From: Candidatus Yanofskybacteria bacterium CG10_big_fil_rev_8_21_14_0_10_46_23 | GTDB lineage: Bacteria > Patescibacteriota > Minisyncoccia > 2-02-FULL-40-12 > IGHO2-12-FULL-4 | Assembly (NCBI GenBank): GCA_002771135.1 | Contig: PCXO01000012.1 | Coordinates: forward strand, 21,694 to 74,039 | Direction of reading: 5' to 3' | Length of the DNA stretch: 52,346 nt | Part shown: positions 32,806-41,776 of the stretch, piece by piece | Layout: every line of letters begins with the position of its first letter | Numbering within the stretch: position 1 is the first letter of the stretch | Translations under genes and position numbers: made by a program | The notes under the pieces: generated by a model | What the model was told of the DNA's origin: nothing | The model's database searches: none | Seen by the model: the letters and a program-made list of their open reading frames with translations, nothing else

Positions 32806-34826
32806 GCCCTTTCTTCCGATGCTTCTTTATCCAAGGGCTTAGTATTCCGACACTTGGGGAAACCGGAGCAGGCCTTAAAGGCACCCCGACGACCGGTTCG
32901 AACAACCATCTTCTTACCACACTTCTCGCACTCCTCATCTAATTCTTTGGGCGGTTCTTTTTGGGGGAGCCCTTCTTGGCCCTCGAGGGGTTTGGCATTT
33001 TTACACTCGGGGAAACCCGAACAGGCTCGGAACTTGCCAAAGCGACCCATTCGAATAATCATTTTTTTTCCGCACTTGTCGCAATCCTCGTCAGTCTCCT
33101 CGATCATGGCTTCTTTGGAGACTTCCTTGTATTTATTTTGGAGATTTTTGTCAAAGGGTTCGTAAAAATCTTTGATAATTTTGCGCCAATCATTTTTGCC
33201 CAAGGCAATGTCGTCAAGTTGCCCCTCCATCTTCGAGGTAAAATCCATGTCAACAATTTCCGGGAAATGCGTGACCAAAAGGTCGTTAACAACCAGGCCA
33301 ATCTCAGTGGGTTCAAAATAACGGTTGGGATTTTTCTGGACGTAGTTTCGCTCTTGGATCGTCGAGATAATTGGCGCGTAGGTTGAGGGTCGGCCGATGC
33401 CGTTCTTCTCCAAAATTTTAATGAGGGAGGCCTCGTTATAGCGGGCCGGAGGGTTGGTGAAGTGTTGCTCAGTTTGCAGTTCTTTTAAGAGTAAAGTCTC
33501 GCCCTCTTTGATGGGCGGTAGAATGCTCTCAGTGATATTGAGCGGATAGACTTTTAGAAAGCCATCGAATTTTAAAGTTTGGCCCGTGGCCCGAAAAGTA
33601 TAATCTTTGGCGGTGATGTCGGCCGAGACCGATTCAAGTTGGGCTTCCGCCATTTGGCTGGCCAGGAATCGCCCCCAGATTAAATTATAGAGTTTGAACT
33701 GTTTGGCATCCAAATATTTTTCTATGTCCTGAGGGGTTAGGGTGGGATCAGTGGGGCGGATGGCCTCATGGGCCTCCTGCGCCGATTTAGCTTTTTTCTT
33801 AAAAACGCGCGAGGTCTTTAGACCGTACTCCGGACCATAATTTTTTTTAATAAAATCGTGAGCGACACTAAGCGCTTCGGCGGAAAGATTTGTTGAGTCG
33901 GTTCGCATATAGGTGATTAAACCAGTTGCCCCCTTTTTGCCTAGTTTTATTCCTTCGTAGAGTTGTTGGGCCAAGACCATGGTTTGTTTGGCGGAAAAGT
34001 GTAAACGCCCCGCCGCCGCTCTTTGGAGGGTCGAGGTGATAAAGGGTGGGGCGGGACTCTTTTTAGTTTGGCGCGCTTCAACCCGGGTAACTCGATAGTC
34101 GGCATCCTCCAGCTCCGCTCTGATTTTTTGAGCGTCAGCCTCATTTTTTATGCTCAACCTATCCAAACTTTCGCTCTTGTGAGCGACAAGGTGAGCTTGG
34201 ATTGAATCTTTGTCCTTAAGAAGTTGAGCGACAACGCTCCAATACTCTTCGGGTTTAAAGGCCTGAATTTCGCGCTCCCGCTCGACAATTAAGCGGACGG
34301 CGACGGATTGAACTCGGCCGGCTGAAAGTCCGCGGGAGATTTTTTTCCAGAGGAAAGGCGAGAGCTTATAGCCCACCAGTCGATCTAAGACCCGGCGGGC
34401 TTGCTGAGCGTCAACCATATCAAAATTTATCTCCCGCGGAGTCGCTAGAGCTTTTTCGATGGCCGTTTTGGTAATCTCGTGGAAAACAATGCGTTCAATC
34501 CGCGGTTCTTTCCCGGCCTTTTTTAATTTTTCTAAACCGATGGCCTGCGTTAAATGCCAAGCAATCGCTTCTCCCTCGCGATCTTCATCCGTTGCCAGAA
34601 TCAAAGTCTCGGCCTTCGGCAGAAGTTTTTTAAGTTCCGCCAGATTTTTCCGAACCCGAGGCGGGATAACATATTTGGGCTCAAAATTGTTCTCGACATC
34701 AATTCCGATCTCCGCCTTGGGTAGATCCCGGACATGGCCGTAGGATGATTTCACCACAAAATCACCGCTGACAAAGCGGGTAATCGTCTTGGCTTTAGTT
34801 GGGGATTCAACAATAATCAGTTTCAT
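32802..34826 (-). CDS. topA: DNA topoisomerase I
   Basis: The 674-residue type IA enzyme has an N-terminal Toprim domain (KLIIVESPTKAKTI, LATDEDREGEAIAWHL), the active-site tyrosine in GLITYMRTDSTNLS, and KNGIGRPSTYAPII. Two C-terminal zinc ribbons (CDKCGKKM...CSGFPECK and CEKCGKKM...CSGFPKCR) complete it. It relaxes negative supercoils. The ATG overlaps the dprA stop (ATGA), so both are expressed together. Confidence 0.96.
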   Translation of the reverse strand: MKLIIVESPTKAKTITRFVSGDFVVKSSYGHVRDLPKAEIGIDVENNFEPKYVIPPRVRKNLAELKKLLPKAETLILATDEDREGEAIAWHLTQAIGLEKLKKAGKEPRIERIVFHEITKTAIEKALATPREINFDMVDAQQARRVLDRLVGYKLSPFLWKKISRGLSAGRVQSVAVRLIVEREREIQAFKPEEYWSVVAQLLKDKDSIQAHLVAHKSESLDRLSIKNEADAQKIRAELEDADYRVTRVEARQTKKSPAPPFITSTLQRAAAGRLHFSAKQTMVLAQQLYEGIKLGKKGATGLITYMRTDSTNLSAEALSVAHDFIKKNYGPEYGLKTSRVFKKKAKSAQEAHEAIRPTDPTLTPQDIEKYLDAKQFKLYNLIWGRFLASQMAEAQLESVSADITAKDYTFRATGQTLKFDGFLKVYPLNITESILPPIKEGETLLLKELQTEQHFTNPPARYNEASLIKILEKNGIGRPSTYAPIISTIQERNYVQKNPNRYFEPTEIGLVVNDLLVTHFPEIVDMDFTSKMEGQLDDIALGKNDWRKIIKDFYEPFDKNLQNKYKEVSKEAMIEETDEDCDKCGKKMIIRMGRFGKFRACSGFPECKNAKPLEGQEGLPQKEPPKELDEECEKCGKKMVVRTGRRGAFKACSGFPKCRNTKPLDKEASEERA

Positions 34827-35878
34827 TTTTTTAGAGCGTAACGATCACTGCCGATATTTTGGACTCGGCCTTCGAGCTCTAACATAACCAGAGCCGACTG
34901 AATCTCCCCAGCCGTCAGAGAACATCTTTGAATAATAACATCAATATGTGCCGGGGTGTCTTTAATTATTTTTAAAATTTCTTCTTCTACCTCCGAGCCC
35001 ATTGATTGGGAGGGAAGAATATTATTATAGGAAATATTATAGCTTGTCAAAATATCTTCTGCTCCCAGAGCGGGAGTAGCCCCATTTTGGATTAGTCGGT
35101 TAGTCCCTTGCGAGGTTTTGGAAAAGATATCGCCGGGGAGAGCAAAGACATCTCGATTCTGTTCGGCCGCGAGTCGAGCGGTAATGAGAGAACCACTTTT
35201 TTTCTGGGCTTCGATTACTAGGACTCCTCGGGAAAGACCGCTGACAATTCGGTTACGTTGGGGGAAGGTGAAGGCCGAACTATTGGTTTCAAAACTATAC
35301 TCGGAGATAACCGCGCCGGTTTTTACGATTGTTTCGGCCAGTTTTTTATTCTGTGGCGGATAAAGGACCTTGGGGGCTAAGCCACAGCCCAACACCGCGA
35401 TGGTCCGCCCGCCGGCTTCCAGAGCAGTTTGGTGGGCGAGAGTATCAACTCCCAGAGCGAGGCCACTGACAATAGTTAACCCGGCTCGAGCCAGATCTTC
35501 GACGATATGAGGAGTGGCTCGCCGGCCATAGCTGGAAAGACGCCGAGGGCCAACAACCGCGAAACACTCATTTTTCAAAACCGCCTTTTGGCCTTTCAGG
35601 TAGAGTAAAAATGGTGGATCGGAGATTTGTCTTAATATTTTTGGATAAGCCCTATCTTTAACGGAGATAATTTCTATTTCATGGGCCTCTAATTTTTTGA
35701 ATTCTTTCTCGGGATTGATTTGGGATTGACTTAGAGGAAAGTCTTTAGATTGAAATTGTCTTAAGTTTGACCGCCAGGCCTTTTTGAAATCACCGGCGAA
35801 TTTTTGATTTATTTTCTCTAGAGCGCCAATTTTACCGGAAGTTAAGATATTTAGGGCATTTAGATAGATAAGATCCAT
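34823..35878 (-). CDS. dprA: DNA-processing protein DprA
   Basis: ATG 35878 gives 351 residues; an earlier TTG at 35896 overlaps the likely -10 (AATAAT at 35893-35888). The Rossmann-like core reads FAVVGPRRLSSYGRRAT, GLTIVSGLALGVDTLAHQTALEAGG, TIAVLGCGL and a C-terminal winged-helix segment follows (about 290-350). DprA loads RecA on incoming single-stranded DNA during transformation. It is coupled to topA, a common pairing. Confidence 0.94.
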   Translation of the reverse strand: MDLIYLNALNILTSGKIGALEKINQKFAGDFKKAWRSNLRQFQSKDFPLSQSQINPEKEFKKLEAHEIEIISVKDRAYPKILRQISDPPFLLYLKGQKAVLKNECFAVVGPRRLSSYGRRATPHIVEDLARAGLTIVSGLALGVDTLAHQTALEAGGRTIAVLGCGLAPKVLYPPQNKKLAETIVKTGAVISEYSFETNSSAFTFPQRNRIVSGLSRGVLVIEAQKKSGSLITARLAAEQNRDVFALPGDIFSKTSQGTNRLIQNGATPALGAEDILTSYNISYNNILPSQSMGSEVEEEILKIIKDTPAHIDVIIQRCSLTAGEIQSALVMLELEGRVQNIGSDRYALKK

Positions 35879-35948
35879 TAACAATTTATTATTCAATAAT
35901 AGGGTTGAGTTGGGGAGGCGCTTTTTGAGAGGCCCTGCCGCCGTCTTC

Positions 35949-36515
35949 CTATTTCATAAGGAGCACCGTTCTTTCCCGAACGATTTTCAGCACCTTTGGT
36001 AGTTCTTTTATTTCGGTGGGGCTGAATTTTTTTAGAACAAACTCGGAAACCTGATCAATTTTGGTCGAGTCATTTTTTTTATCGCGAGCTCGTTTTAGGC
36101 TGGGATTAGCCAGGCCGATTCGAACTCGGTAAAATTTTTTGGTTCGCAGGGTGGCAATGATGGAGGCAATCCCTTTATGCCCCCCGTCATTTTTATCGAA
36201 AGAGTTTTTAACCTTGCCGAAGGGGATATCGAGGTCGTCTTGGATGATAATAATGTGGTCGGGTTTAATTTTGAATTTTTGGGCTATCTTTTTCAGGGCC
36301 TCGCCAGTCTTATTAACGTAAGTCATCGGTTTGGCTAAAATAACCTTGTTTTTGTCAGTTACAATTTCCGCGATCTGGGCTTGAAGTTTCGGGTCTTCCC
36401 GGAAAGAATTAATTTTGTGGTTTTTGGCAATTATTTCCACGGCCATAAACCCGGCGTTGTGCCGAGTGCTTTCATATTTTTTTTCCGGGTTGCCGATCCC
36501 AAGAATTAGCCACAT
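35949..36515 (-). CDS. pth: Peptidyl-tRNA hydrolase
   Basis: ATG 36515 begins MWLILGIGNPEKKYESTRHNAGF, the standard start of Pth with the catalytic His at 19; a longer frame from 36572 adds an unrelated extension. Other signatures are LAKPMTYVNKTGEAL and DDLDIPFGK...GGHKGIASI. The product is 188 residues. Pth recycles peptidyl-tRNA that drops off ribosomes. A TATTAT ends seven bases before the ATG, and the promoter region is shared divergently with lepB. Confidence 0.94.
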   Translation of the reverse strand: MWLILGIGNPEKKYESTRHNAGFMAVEIIAKNHKINSFREDPKLQAQIAEIVTDKNKVILAKPMTYVNKTGEALKKIAQKFKIKPDHIIIIQDDLDIPFGKVKNSFDKNDGGHKGIASIIATLRTKKFYRVRIGLANPSLKRARDKKNDSTKIDQVSEFVLKKFSPTEIKELPKVLKIVRERTVLLMK

Positions 36516-36566
36516 TGGCTGTATAATAGCATAGATTTTTAAATGAAAATAATGCCTTTTGCTTGG

Positions 36567-36594
36567 TTGCAATTCTTTAGTTTAAGGGTATAAT
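36567..36594 (+). promoter_or_regulatory. Promoter of the lepB operon
   Basis: TTGCAA (36567-36572) and consensus TATAAT (36589-36594) are 16 bp apart. The leader to the lepB ATG is about 16 nt and carries no SD. Confidence 0.75.
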
Positions 36595-36616
36595 AAGGGC
36601 ACTTTTATTATATTTT

Positions 36617-37231
36617 ATGCAAGAAAATCAAACGGACGCCGACTCTCGGGCTGATGAAAAAGATTCCCTGCAACTTCGCCGAGAGGCCAAGGCTTTTATT
36701 TGGGAGACCCTGAAAATTGTTATTATCTCTCTCGCAATTATTATCCCCATCCGTTATTTCGTGGTGCAACCCTTCTTTGTTCGAGGAGCTTCGATGCAAC
36801 CCAATTTTCAAAACAACGATTATATCTTAATCGACGAGATCTCTTATCGATTCAAGAGCCCCAGTCGCGGAGAGGTGGTGGTCTTTCGCTCTCCCGAAGA
36901 CACCGCCCAATTTTTTATAAAGCGAATTATCGGTTTGCCCGGAGAGACGATTCAAATAAGGGATGGCCAGGTAAGAATATTCAATGAGCAAGAGCCTCAA
37001 GGCATTGTTCTTTCTGAAACTTATCTGCCCGATAATCTCCAGACCGACGGGGTGATCACGGTTAAGGTTGACCCGAATGAATACTTTGTAATGGGAGACA
37101 ACCGACCCAATAGTTCCGACTCACGACGCTGGGGACCGGTTAACACGACCCTCATAACCGGTCGGGTTTTAGTTCGAGTTTGGCCCTTATCCGATTTTGG
37201 TCATCCTGGCTTGCCGACGTATAACTTTTAA
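36617..37231 (+). CDS. lepB: Signal peptidase I
   Basis: The 204-residue protein has one membrane helix (about 31-50), the catalytic serine in RGASMQPNF (Ser59), the catalytic lysine in FFIKRIIGLPGE (Lys102) and the box GDNRPNSSDSRRWG. It removes signal peptides from exported proteins such as those predicted in this window. It starts an SD-less gene series with hisS nine bases downstream. Confidence 0.95.
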   Translation: MQENQTDADSRADEKDSLQLRREAKAFIWETLKIVIISLAIIIPIRYFVVQPFFVRGASMQPNFQNNDYILIDEISYRFKSPSRGEVVVFRSPEDTAQFFIKRIIGLPGETIQIRDGQVRIFNEQEPQGIVLSETYLPDNLQTDGVITVKVDPNEYFVMGDNRPNSSDSRRWGPVNTTLITGRVLVRVWPLSDFGHPGLPTYNF

Positions 37232-37240
37232 ATTAAAAAT

Positions 37241-38626
37241 ATGATCAAAAAAAATACCGCAGAAGAAGAGGAAGAAATTCAGAGAACTCGGAAAAGAAAA
37301 CCAAAGATCCAAAGTGTCAAAGGAATGGCGGACATTTTGCCCGAGGAGCAGATTTTTTGGCGGCACCTTCGCCGGAAAGGCCTGAAGGTCTTGGAGGACT
37401 ATGGCTACCGTCAAGTTGAGACCCCGGTTTTGGAGTATACGAAACTTTTTACCGATTCAATCGGAGCGGGAACGGACGTTATTGACAAAGAGCTTTATTC
37501 GCTGAAAACCAAGGGAGGCGATGAGCTCAGTCTTCGACCGGAAGGCACCGCGCCCGTGGTCCGGGCTTATGTCGAAAACGGCATGAATGTTTGGCCCAGC
37601 CCAATTCAGCTTTACTACGACATGCCAATGTTTCGTCACGATCAGCCCCAACAGGGCCGGACCCGCCAATTCAACCAAATTGGAGTTGAACTTTTTGGCG
37701 TGGCCGGACCAATTGGCGATGCCCAAGTTATTTTAATTGCCTTCAAATTTCTTCAGGCGATTGGTCTGAGGAAGATTTTAGTCAAGATCAACTCTATCGG
37801 CAGTGGGGAATCTCGCAAGGAATACATTAAAAAGCTGAAGGATTTTATTCGGCCAAAACTTCGAAAACTTCCGGCGGAAGATCGGCTTCGCTATAAAACT
37901 AACATTCTGCGGATGTTTGACTCGAAGAATGAAAAGACTCAGGAAATTATGGCTGAGGCCCCTCAAATTTTGGATCATCTCGACAAGGCTTCCAAGGATC
38001 ACTTCAAAAAAGTTATTGAATTTTTGGATGATTTAGAGATTCCTTATGTTCTTGATCCAACTCTAGTTCGAGGCCTTGATTACTATACGAAAACGGTTTT
38101 TGAGATTGTCCCCGAGGAGAAACCCTCTAAAAAATCGGATGGCAAAGAAGAAGAGACGAAATCTGAAGACAAAAAGCGGGCCCCTCTCACTTTAATTGCC
38201 GGGGGACGTTATGATCGTTTGGTTGATAAAATGGGTGGTCCCAAAACTCCCGGTGTTGGCTGGGCCGCGGGGGTCGAGCGAATTATCCTGACCTTGAAAG
38301 AGAATAAGATCTCTGTCTCTGAAGGCCGAGCGACCCCGCAGATTTTTGTGGCCCAACTTGGCGACGCTGGCCAGCGCAAAGGGATGTGCCTTTTCGAGCG
38401 CTTGATTCAAGCCAATGTCAACACGGTGACCTCACTGGGTCGGGAAAGCATCAAATCTCAACTTCGCGTTGCGGACAAGGTTGGCGCCCCCTATGCTTTA
38501 ATCGTTGGCCAAAAAGAAGCCCTTGATGAGACGGTTATTTTGCGGGACATGGAGAGTGGCATTCAAGAAGTGTTGCCAATAGACAAGATTATTGATATAG
38601 TCCAAAAACGTTTGAAAAATAAATAA
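37241..38626 (+). CDS. hisS: Histidyl-tRNA synthetase
   Basis: The 461-residue class II enzyme begins with a charged extension (EEEEEIQRTRKRKPK), then the catalytic core: VKGMADILPEEQIFW, SLRPEGTAPVVRAY, YDMPMFRHDQPQQGRTRQFNQIG-type motif 2 and LVRGLDYYTKTVFEI. A lysine/glutamate-rich insertion (about 290-310) precedes the motif AGGRYDRLVDKMGG. The anticodon domain ends the protein. It charges tRNA-His. Confidence 0.95.
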   Translation: MIKKNTAEEEEEIQRTRKRKPKIQSVKGMADILPEEQIFWRHLRRKGLKVLEDYGYRQVETPVLEYTKLFTDSIGAGTDVIDKELYSLKTKGGDELSLRPEGTAPVVRAYVENGMNVWPSPIQLYYDMPMFRHDQPQQGRTRQFNQIGVELFGVAGPIGDAQVILIAFKFLQAIGLRKILVKINSIGSGESRKEYIKKLKDFIRPKLRKLPAEDRLRYKTNILRMFDSKNEKTQEIMAEAPQILDHLDKASKDHFKKVIEFLDDLEIPYVLDPTLVRGLDYYTKTVFEIVPEEKPSKKSDGKEEETKSEDKKRAPLTLIAGGRYDRLVDKMGGPKTPGVGWAAGVERIILTLKENKISVSEGRATPQIFVAQLGDAGQRKGMCLFERLIQANVNTVTSLGRESIKSQLRVADKVGAPYALIVGQKEALDETVILRDMESGIQEVLPIDKIIDIVQKRLKNK

Positions 38627-38631
38627 GCCTT

Positions 38632-38958
38632 ATGCCCTCAATTTTTTCCAAGATCGTTGCTCGAGAAATTCCCGCTGAAATCATTGCTGAGGGCGAAGAT
38701 TGGATGGCTTTCAAAGATATTCATCCCAAGGCTCCCGTACATGTTCTCATCATTCCTAAAAAAGAAATCAGGGGCATTCAGTCTGCTGGAGAGACGGACA
38801 AAGAAATCTTAGGCAATCTGATGCTGGCGGTTGGGCAAGTTGCTCAAAATCTGGGTTTGGCCGAGTCGGGTTATCGGGTAATGATAAATCAGGGTCGCGA
38901 TGGGGGGCAAGAAGTCGACCACCTTCACCTCCACCTCTTAGGAGGCAAAAAATTATAA
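38632..38958 (+). CDS. HIT-family nucleotide hydrolase (HinT-like)
   Basis: The 108-residue protein begins SIFSKIVAREIPAEIIAEGEDW and ends with the histidine triad HLHLHLLGG. These proteins hydrolyse purine phosphoramidates and related adenylates. It lies between hisS and rpsU with a five-base gap on each side. Confidence 0.93.
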   Translation: MPSIFSKIVAREIPAEIIAEGEDWMAFKDIHPKAPVHVLIIPKKEIRGIQSAGETDKEILGNLMLAVGQVAQNLGLAESGYRVMINQGRDGGQEVDHLHLHLLGGKKL

Positions 38959-38963
38959 TAATT

Positions 38964-39230
38964 ATGGTAGATGTCAAAAGAAAAAAGAATGAAAGTGTCA
39001 GTAGCCTTTTACGGCGTTTCAGCCGGCTAGTTCAACGCGCTGGCACAATAAAATTAGGCAAGAGCGCTCGTTTTTTTGAGCGCAAGCCCAGTGTTCTTCA
39101 GGAAAAAAACCGAGCGATTATGCGGGAACATCTTCGAGCGCTTCGGAAACGCCTTGATCGCACGGGCCGATTCAATGAAGATCTTTTCCGGGAGGAGAAG
39201 AAGAAATTAAAGCGGACGATTAACCTCTAA
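38964..39230 (+). CDS. rpsU: Ribosomal protein S21
   Basis: The 88-residue, very basic protein has the S21 pattern (ESVSSLLRRFSRLVQRAGTI, then a helix rich in Arg/Lys). It is longer at the C-terminus than the 70-residue E. coli protein. S21 sits by the 3' end of 16S near the anti-SD, of interest because that end is altered here. Its TAA overlaps the next ATG. Confidence 0.88.
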   Translation: MVDVKRKKNESVSSLLRRFSRLVQRAGTIKLGKSARFFERKPSVLQEKNRAIMREHLRALRKRLDRTGRFNEDLFREEKKKLKRTINL

Positions 39231-39748
39231 TGTCCGAACTCAAAAAGAAAATCCAAGCGGAAGGCATTCAAGCCCTAAAGTCCGGGGATAAGGATAAGCG
39301 GGGGACTTTAAATTTGCTTCTTAACGCGATTAAAAACAAAGAAGTGGAAAAACGTTCCGGTCTTGCCCCCGAGGTGGAAGATCGAGAGACCGCCAGCCAG
39401 TTAACCGATGGAGAAGTTCAGAAGGTAATTCAGGCTGAGGTTAAAAAACGTCGGGACTCGATTGAAGCGTACCGGGTTGCTAACCGAGAAGAGATGGCCC
39501 AAAAAGAAGAGGCGGAGATCGGTTTAATGGAAGTTTATCTTCCGACACCCCTGAGTGATGAGGAGGTGGGTCAAACGATCGATCAAATTATTGACGAAAC
39601 TAATGCCGAGGGGCCACAAGATATGGGGGCGGTTATGGGCCAAGTCATGGCGCGCTTAGGGGGTCGGGCCGATGGGACTAAAGTCAGTCGAATGGTCATG
39701 GAGGCGCTTAACGCTTTGCAAGACGGCGGCGAATCAGCCAAGATTTAA
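39230..39748 (+). CDS. yqeY: GatB/YqeY-domain protein
   Basis: The 172-residue protein begins LKKKIQAEGIQALKSGDKDKRGTLNLLLNAIKNKEVEKR and contains VQKVIQAEVKKRRDSIEAY and PQDMGAVMGQVMARLGGRADG, all typical of YqeY. The fold resembles the tRNA-binding tail of GatB. The gene follows rpsU as in many bacteria; overlap by one base suggests coupling. Confidence 0.9.
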   Translation: MSELKKKIQAEGIQALKSGDKDKRGTLNLLLNAIKNKEVEKRSGLAPEVEDRETASQLTDGEVQKVIQAEVKKRRDSIEAYRVANREEMAQKEEAEIGLMEVYLPTPLSDEEVGQTIDQIIDETNAEGPQDMGAVMGQVMARLGGRADGTKVSRMVMEALNALQDGGESAKI

Positions 39749-39763
39749 ATTCGTTTGTTCCCG

Positions 39764-39796
39764 TTGACGGATGCCACCGAGAGTGGTATTTTTTTA
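39764..39796 (+). promoter_or_regulatory. Overlapping terminator-like hairpin and promoter
   Basis: GCCAC-CGAGA-GTGGT followed by ATTTTTTT looks like a small terminator for yqeY. The same bases contain TTGACG (39764-39769) and TATTTT (39787-39792) 17 bp apart, a possible promoter for the 39836 gene. I cannot separate the two uses. Confidence 0.45.
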
Positions 39797-39835
39797 TGGT
39801 TCTTTGAAATTAAAAACTAGTAGAAGGAGACTTCG

Positions 39836-41251
39836 GTGAAACAAAAAAGCAAGGGGTTTTTCATCTTTGTTTGGCTCGTAATTTCGATCTTATGGGCTAT
39901 TCCGTTGGTGAGTCTTCAATCGGTCTTCTCCGAAAATCAGATGCGGATTGAAGAGAAGCATTTCGGTTTCTGGGATGCTATCTCGGAAGAAGCCATTCTG
40001 CAAGAATGGAACCGAGTTCAAGGGCTCATCGCCGAGGCCGATCCGACGGTCCAGCCACCGGAGCATTATTTCAAAGTGATCGAGGCACATCGGCGCTTTG
40101 TCAATGGGTTTTTTCGATTTGATTCTCGAGAAGATATTGATTTTCGAATTCGCTTCAATATTGAGCAATGGGTTTCTTCAATTTTCTCTACGGGTAAGAT
40201 TAATCGTATCCAAGAAGATTTTAGCCGAGTTTATACATTTAAAAAAATGGGTGTGGTGTCTCAAGAGTTCTATGGAGACTCGCGTTCTCTCGGCGACTTG
40301 TCCAAGGAGGGCGTCGATCTTCTCGGGTATGACTCCATTTCGAGGTTGTTTCTCCAAGTTTGGCTGATTACTTCGCTTCTTGCTTTCGGCTTTTTCTTTG
40401 TCCGAGTCGAGAGTTGTGGTCTCAATCCGTGGTTGGAACTGGTGATGCTTCATCTGCCTCTGGCGGCCATTTTGCATCCCATCGCCTGGAAATTTTATCC
40501 CCACTGGGTAGATACTTCCAAGCAGACTCGCCAAGCCTTGGAGCTTGCCAGTTACCTGTTGACCGCTCTCGTCTCCCTAGTGGGGATGGGCGGTCCCCTT
40601 AAGGCTCAACTCAAGGGTCAGACTAGCGGGGGAGAAACCAAAAACTCTCAAACAAAAAAAACCAAGAAAGGGACTCTCACCCCTGCGATGGAGTTTCATC
40701 CTTTTGGTTCAGAAGGGGTCCCTCTTCTAACCAGTCAGTACAGCTGGCGCTGGGGCAGTCAACTCAGTGGCTTTGGTTTCGCCGACACCTTTGATGGCGG
40801 TTGGTTCACCAACCATGCCGTTGATCTGGTTCCTGTCGCGCGAGCCTCCTTCTTGGGCGTCTCTTCCGAACAAGGGGCCGGTCCGGCCGGACCTTTCTGG
40901 AAAGTCGGCCCCAAGGTCGACGTCGGAGGATTGCCCCTCGCGGGTGGGTCTCTTGGTCGCCCCTTCCAGTTTTTGACGGCCAGCTACTACTCGCGCTTGG
41001 CAGGAGCGACCGGTCCCAATGAACTCAAGCTGGTTTGGCAAACCAAGCCTCTTGAATTGGGCCGGGATTGGCAATTGGTGACCGGTGGCTTCTATCGGAT
41101 CCTGGGGACGCCTTGGGGCAGTCGCCCCAATCTGGGCCAACCGCAGATTTGGTTTCGGAATAAGGGGTGGCCACGCTGGCGGTTTCTTGTCGAGATCGCC
41201 ATTGCTGGTCGTGATCTTGAAGTCTCGACCGGGCTGGCCTTCGCGCCATAG
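39836..41251 (+). CDS. Large orphan membrane protein
   Basis: The 471-residue protein starts at GTG behind a strong SD (GAAGGAGAC). It has an N-terminal membrane helix (about 8-29), an external or periplasm-like region (30-170), then about three helices (172-190, 200-222, 235-254) and a soluble C-terminal part of about 215 residues rich in Gly, Pro and Trp. No homologous family is recognised. A strong terminator follows. Its composition is more GC-rich than the preceding operon. Confidence 0.65.
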   Translation: MKQKSKGFFIFVWLVISILWAIPLVSLQSVFSENQMRIEEKHFGFWDAISEEAILQEWNRVQGLIAEADPTVQPPEHYFKVIEAHRRFVNGFFRFDSREDIDFRIRFNIEQWVSSIFSTGKINRIQEDFSRVYTFKKMGVVSQEFYGDSRSLGDLSKEGVDLLGYDSISRLFLQVWLITSLLAFGFFFVRVESCGLNPWLELVMLHLPLAAILHPIAWKFYPHWVDTSKQTRQALELASYLLTALVSLVGMGGPLKAQLKGQTSGGETKNSQTKKTKKGTLTPAMEFHPFGSEGVPLLTSQYSWRWGSQLSGFGFADTFDGGWFTNHAVDLVPVARASFLGVSSEQGAGPAGPFWKVGPKVDVGGLPLAGGSLGRPFQFLTASYYSRLAGATGPNELKLVWQTKPLELGRDWQLVTGGFYRILGTPWGSRPNLGQPQIWFRNKGWPRWRFLVEIAIAGRDLEVSTGLAFAP

Positions 41252-41258
41252 TTGTTCT

Positions 41259-41290
41259 GGCCCCGACTCGATGTCGAGTCGGGGCCTTTT
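41259..41290 (+). terminator. Rho-independent terminator
   Basis: GGCCCCGACTCGA (41259-41271) and its complement (41274-41286) form a 13-bp stem with a two-base loop, followed by TTTT. It isolates the orphan gene from the 16S promoter. Confidence 0.88.
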
Positions 41291-41303
41291 GTTTTCTTTA
41301 ATG

Positions 41304-41331
41304 TTGACACTTAATTTGAGTCTGATAGAAT
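41304..41331 (+). promoter_or_regulatory. 16S rRNA promoter
   Basis: Consensus TTGACA (41304-41309) and TAGAAT (41326-41331) with a 16-bp spacer. It leaves a leader of about 190 nt before the mature 16S 5' end. A weaker TTGAAC/TTATAA pair near 41458-41486 may be a second start. Confidence 0.75.
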
Positions 41332-41381
41332 GACTCCACTAAGTTATGTAGAATATTTCCAAGCCAATGAAATAGCGTGGT

Positions 41382-41420
41382 GTACCCGCCAGTGGATTTT
41401 ATGGATCTACTGGCGGTTAC
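41382..41420 (+). other. Leader hairpin in pre-16S RNA
   Basis: CCGCCAGT (41386-41393) pairs with ACTGGCGG (41409-41416) and the stem extends outward by GTA/TTAC. It lies in the transcribed leader and may direct processing. Confidence 0.55.
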
Positions 41421-41488
41421 ATTAGGAGATCCAACGTAGCCGTGTATTTTAAAAATTTGAACGTCCAATTTTTTGAACAGTTATAAAA

Positions 41489-41512
41489 AACAGTATCTTA
41501 CTTGATACTGTT
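41489..41512 (+). other. Second leader hairpin
   Basis: AACAGTATC pairs with GATACTGTT around TTACTT. It lies just before the CCTCCTTTT that precedes the mature 16S 5' end. Confidence 0.55.
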
Positions 41513-41529
41513 ATCCAGTCCTCCTTTTA

Positions 41530-41566
<37 letters not shown>

Positions 41567-41738
41567 TGTGGATAAGGCATGCAAGTCGAGCGAGTCCGCC
41601 TTCGGGCGAGACGAGCGGCAGACGAGTTAGTAACACCTTGGTACGTACCTCGAAGTCGGGCATAACTCCGCGAAAGCGGCGCTAATTCCCGATAGTCTGG
41701 CAACAGTAAAGTTTTTACGCTTCGAGAGCGGCCTAGGT

Positions 41739-41776
<38 letters not shown>

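Noticed and set aside
32961-33386. Plus-strand 141-codon ORF inside topA
   Set aside because: Antisense to the zinc-ribbon and core coding region of topA; no SD or homology.
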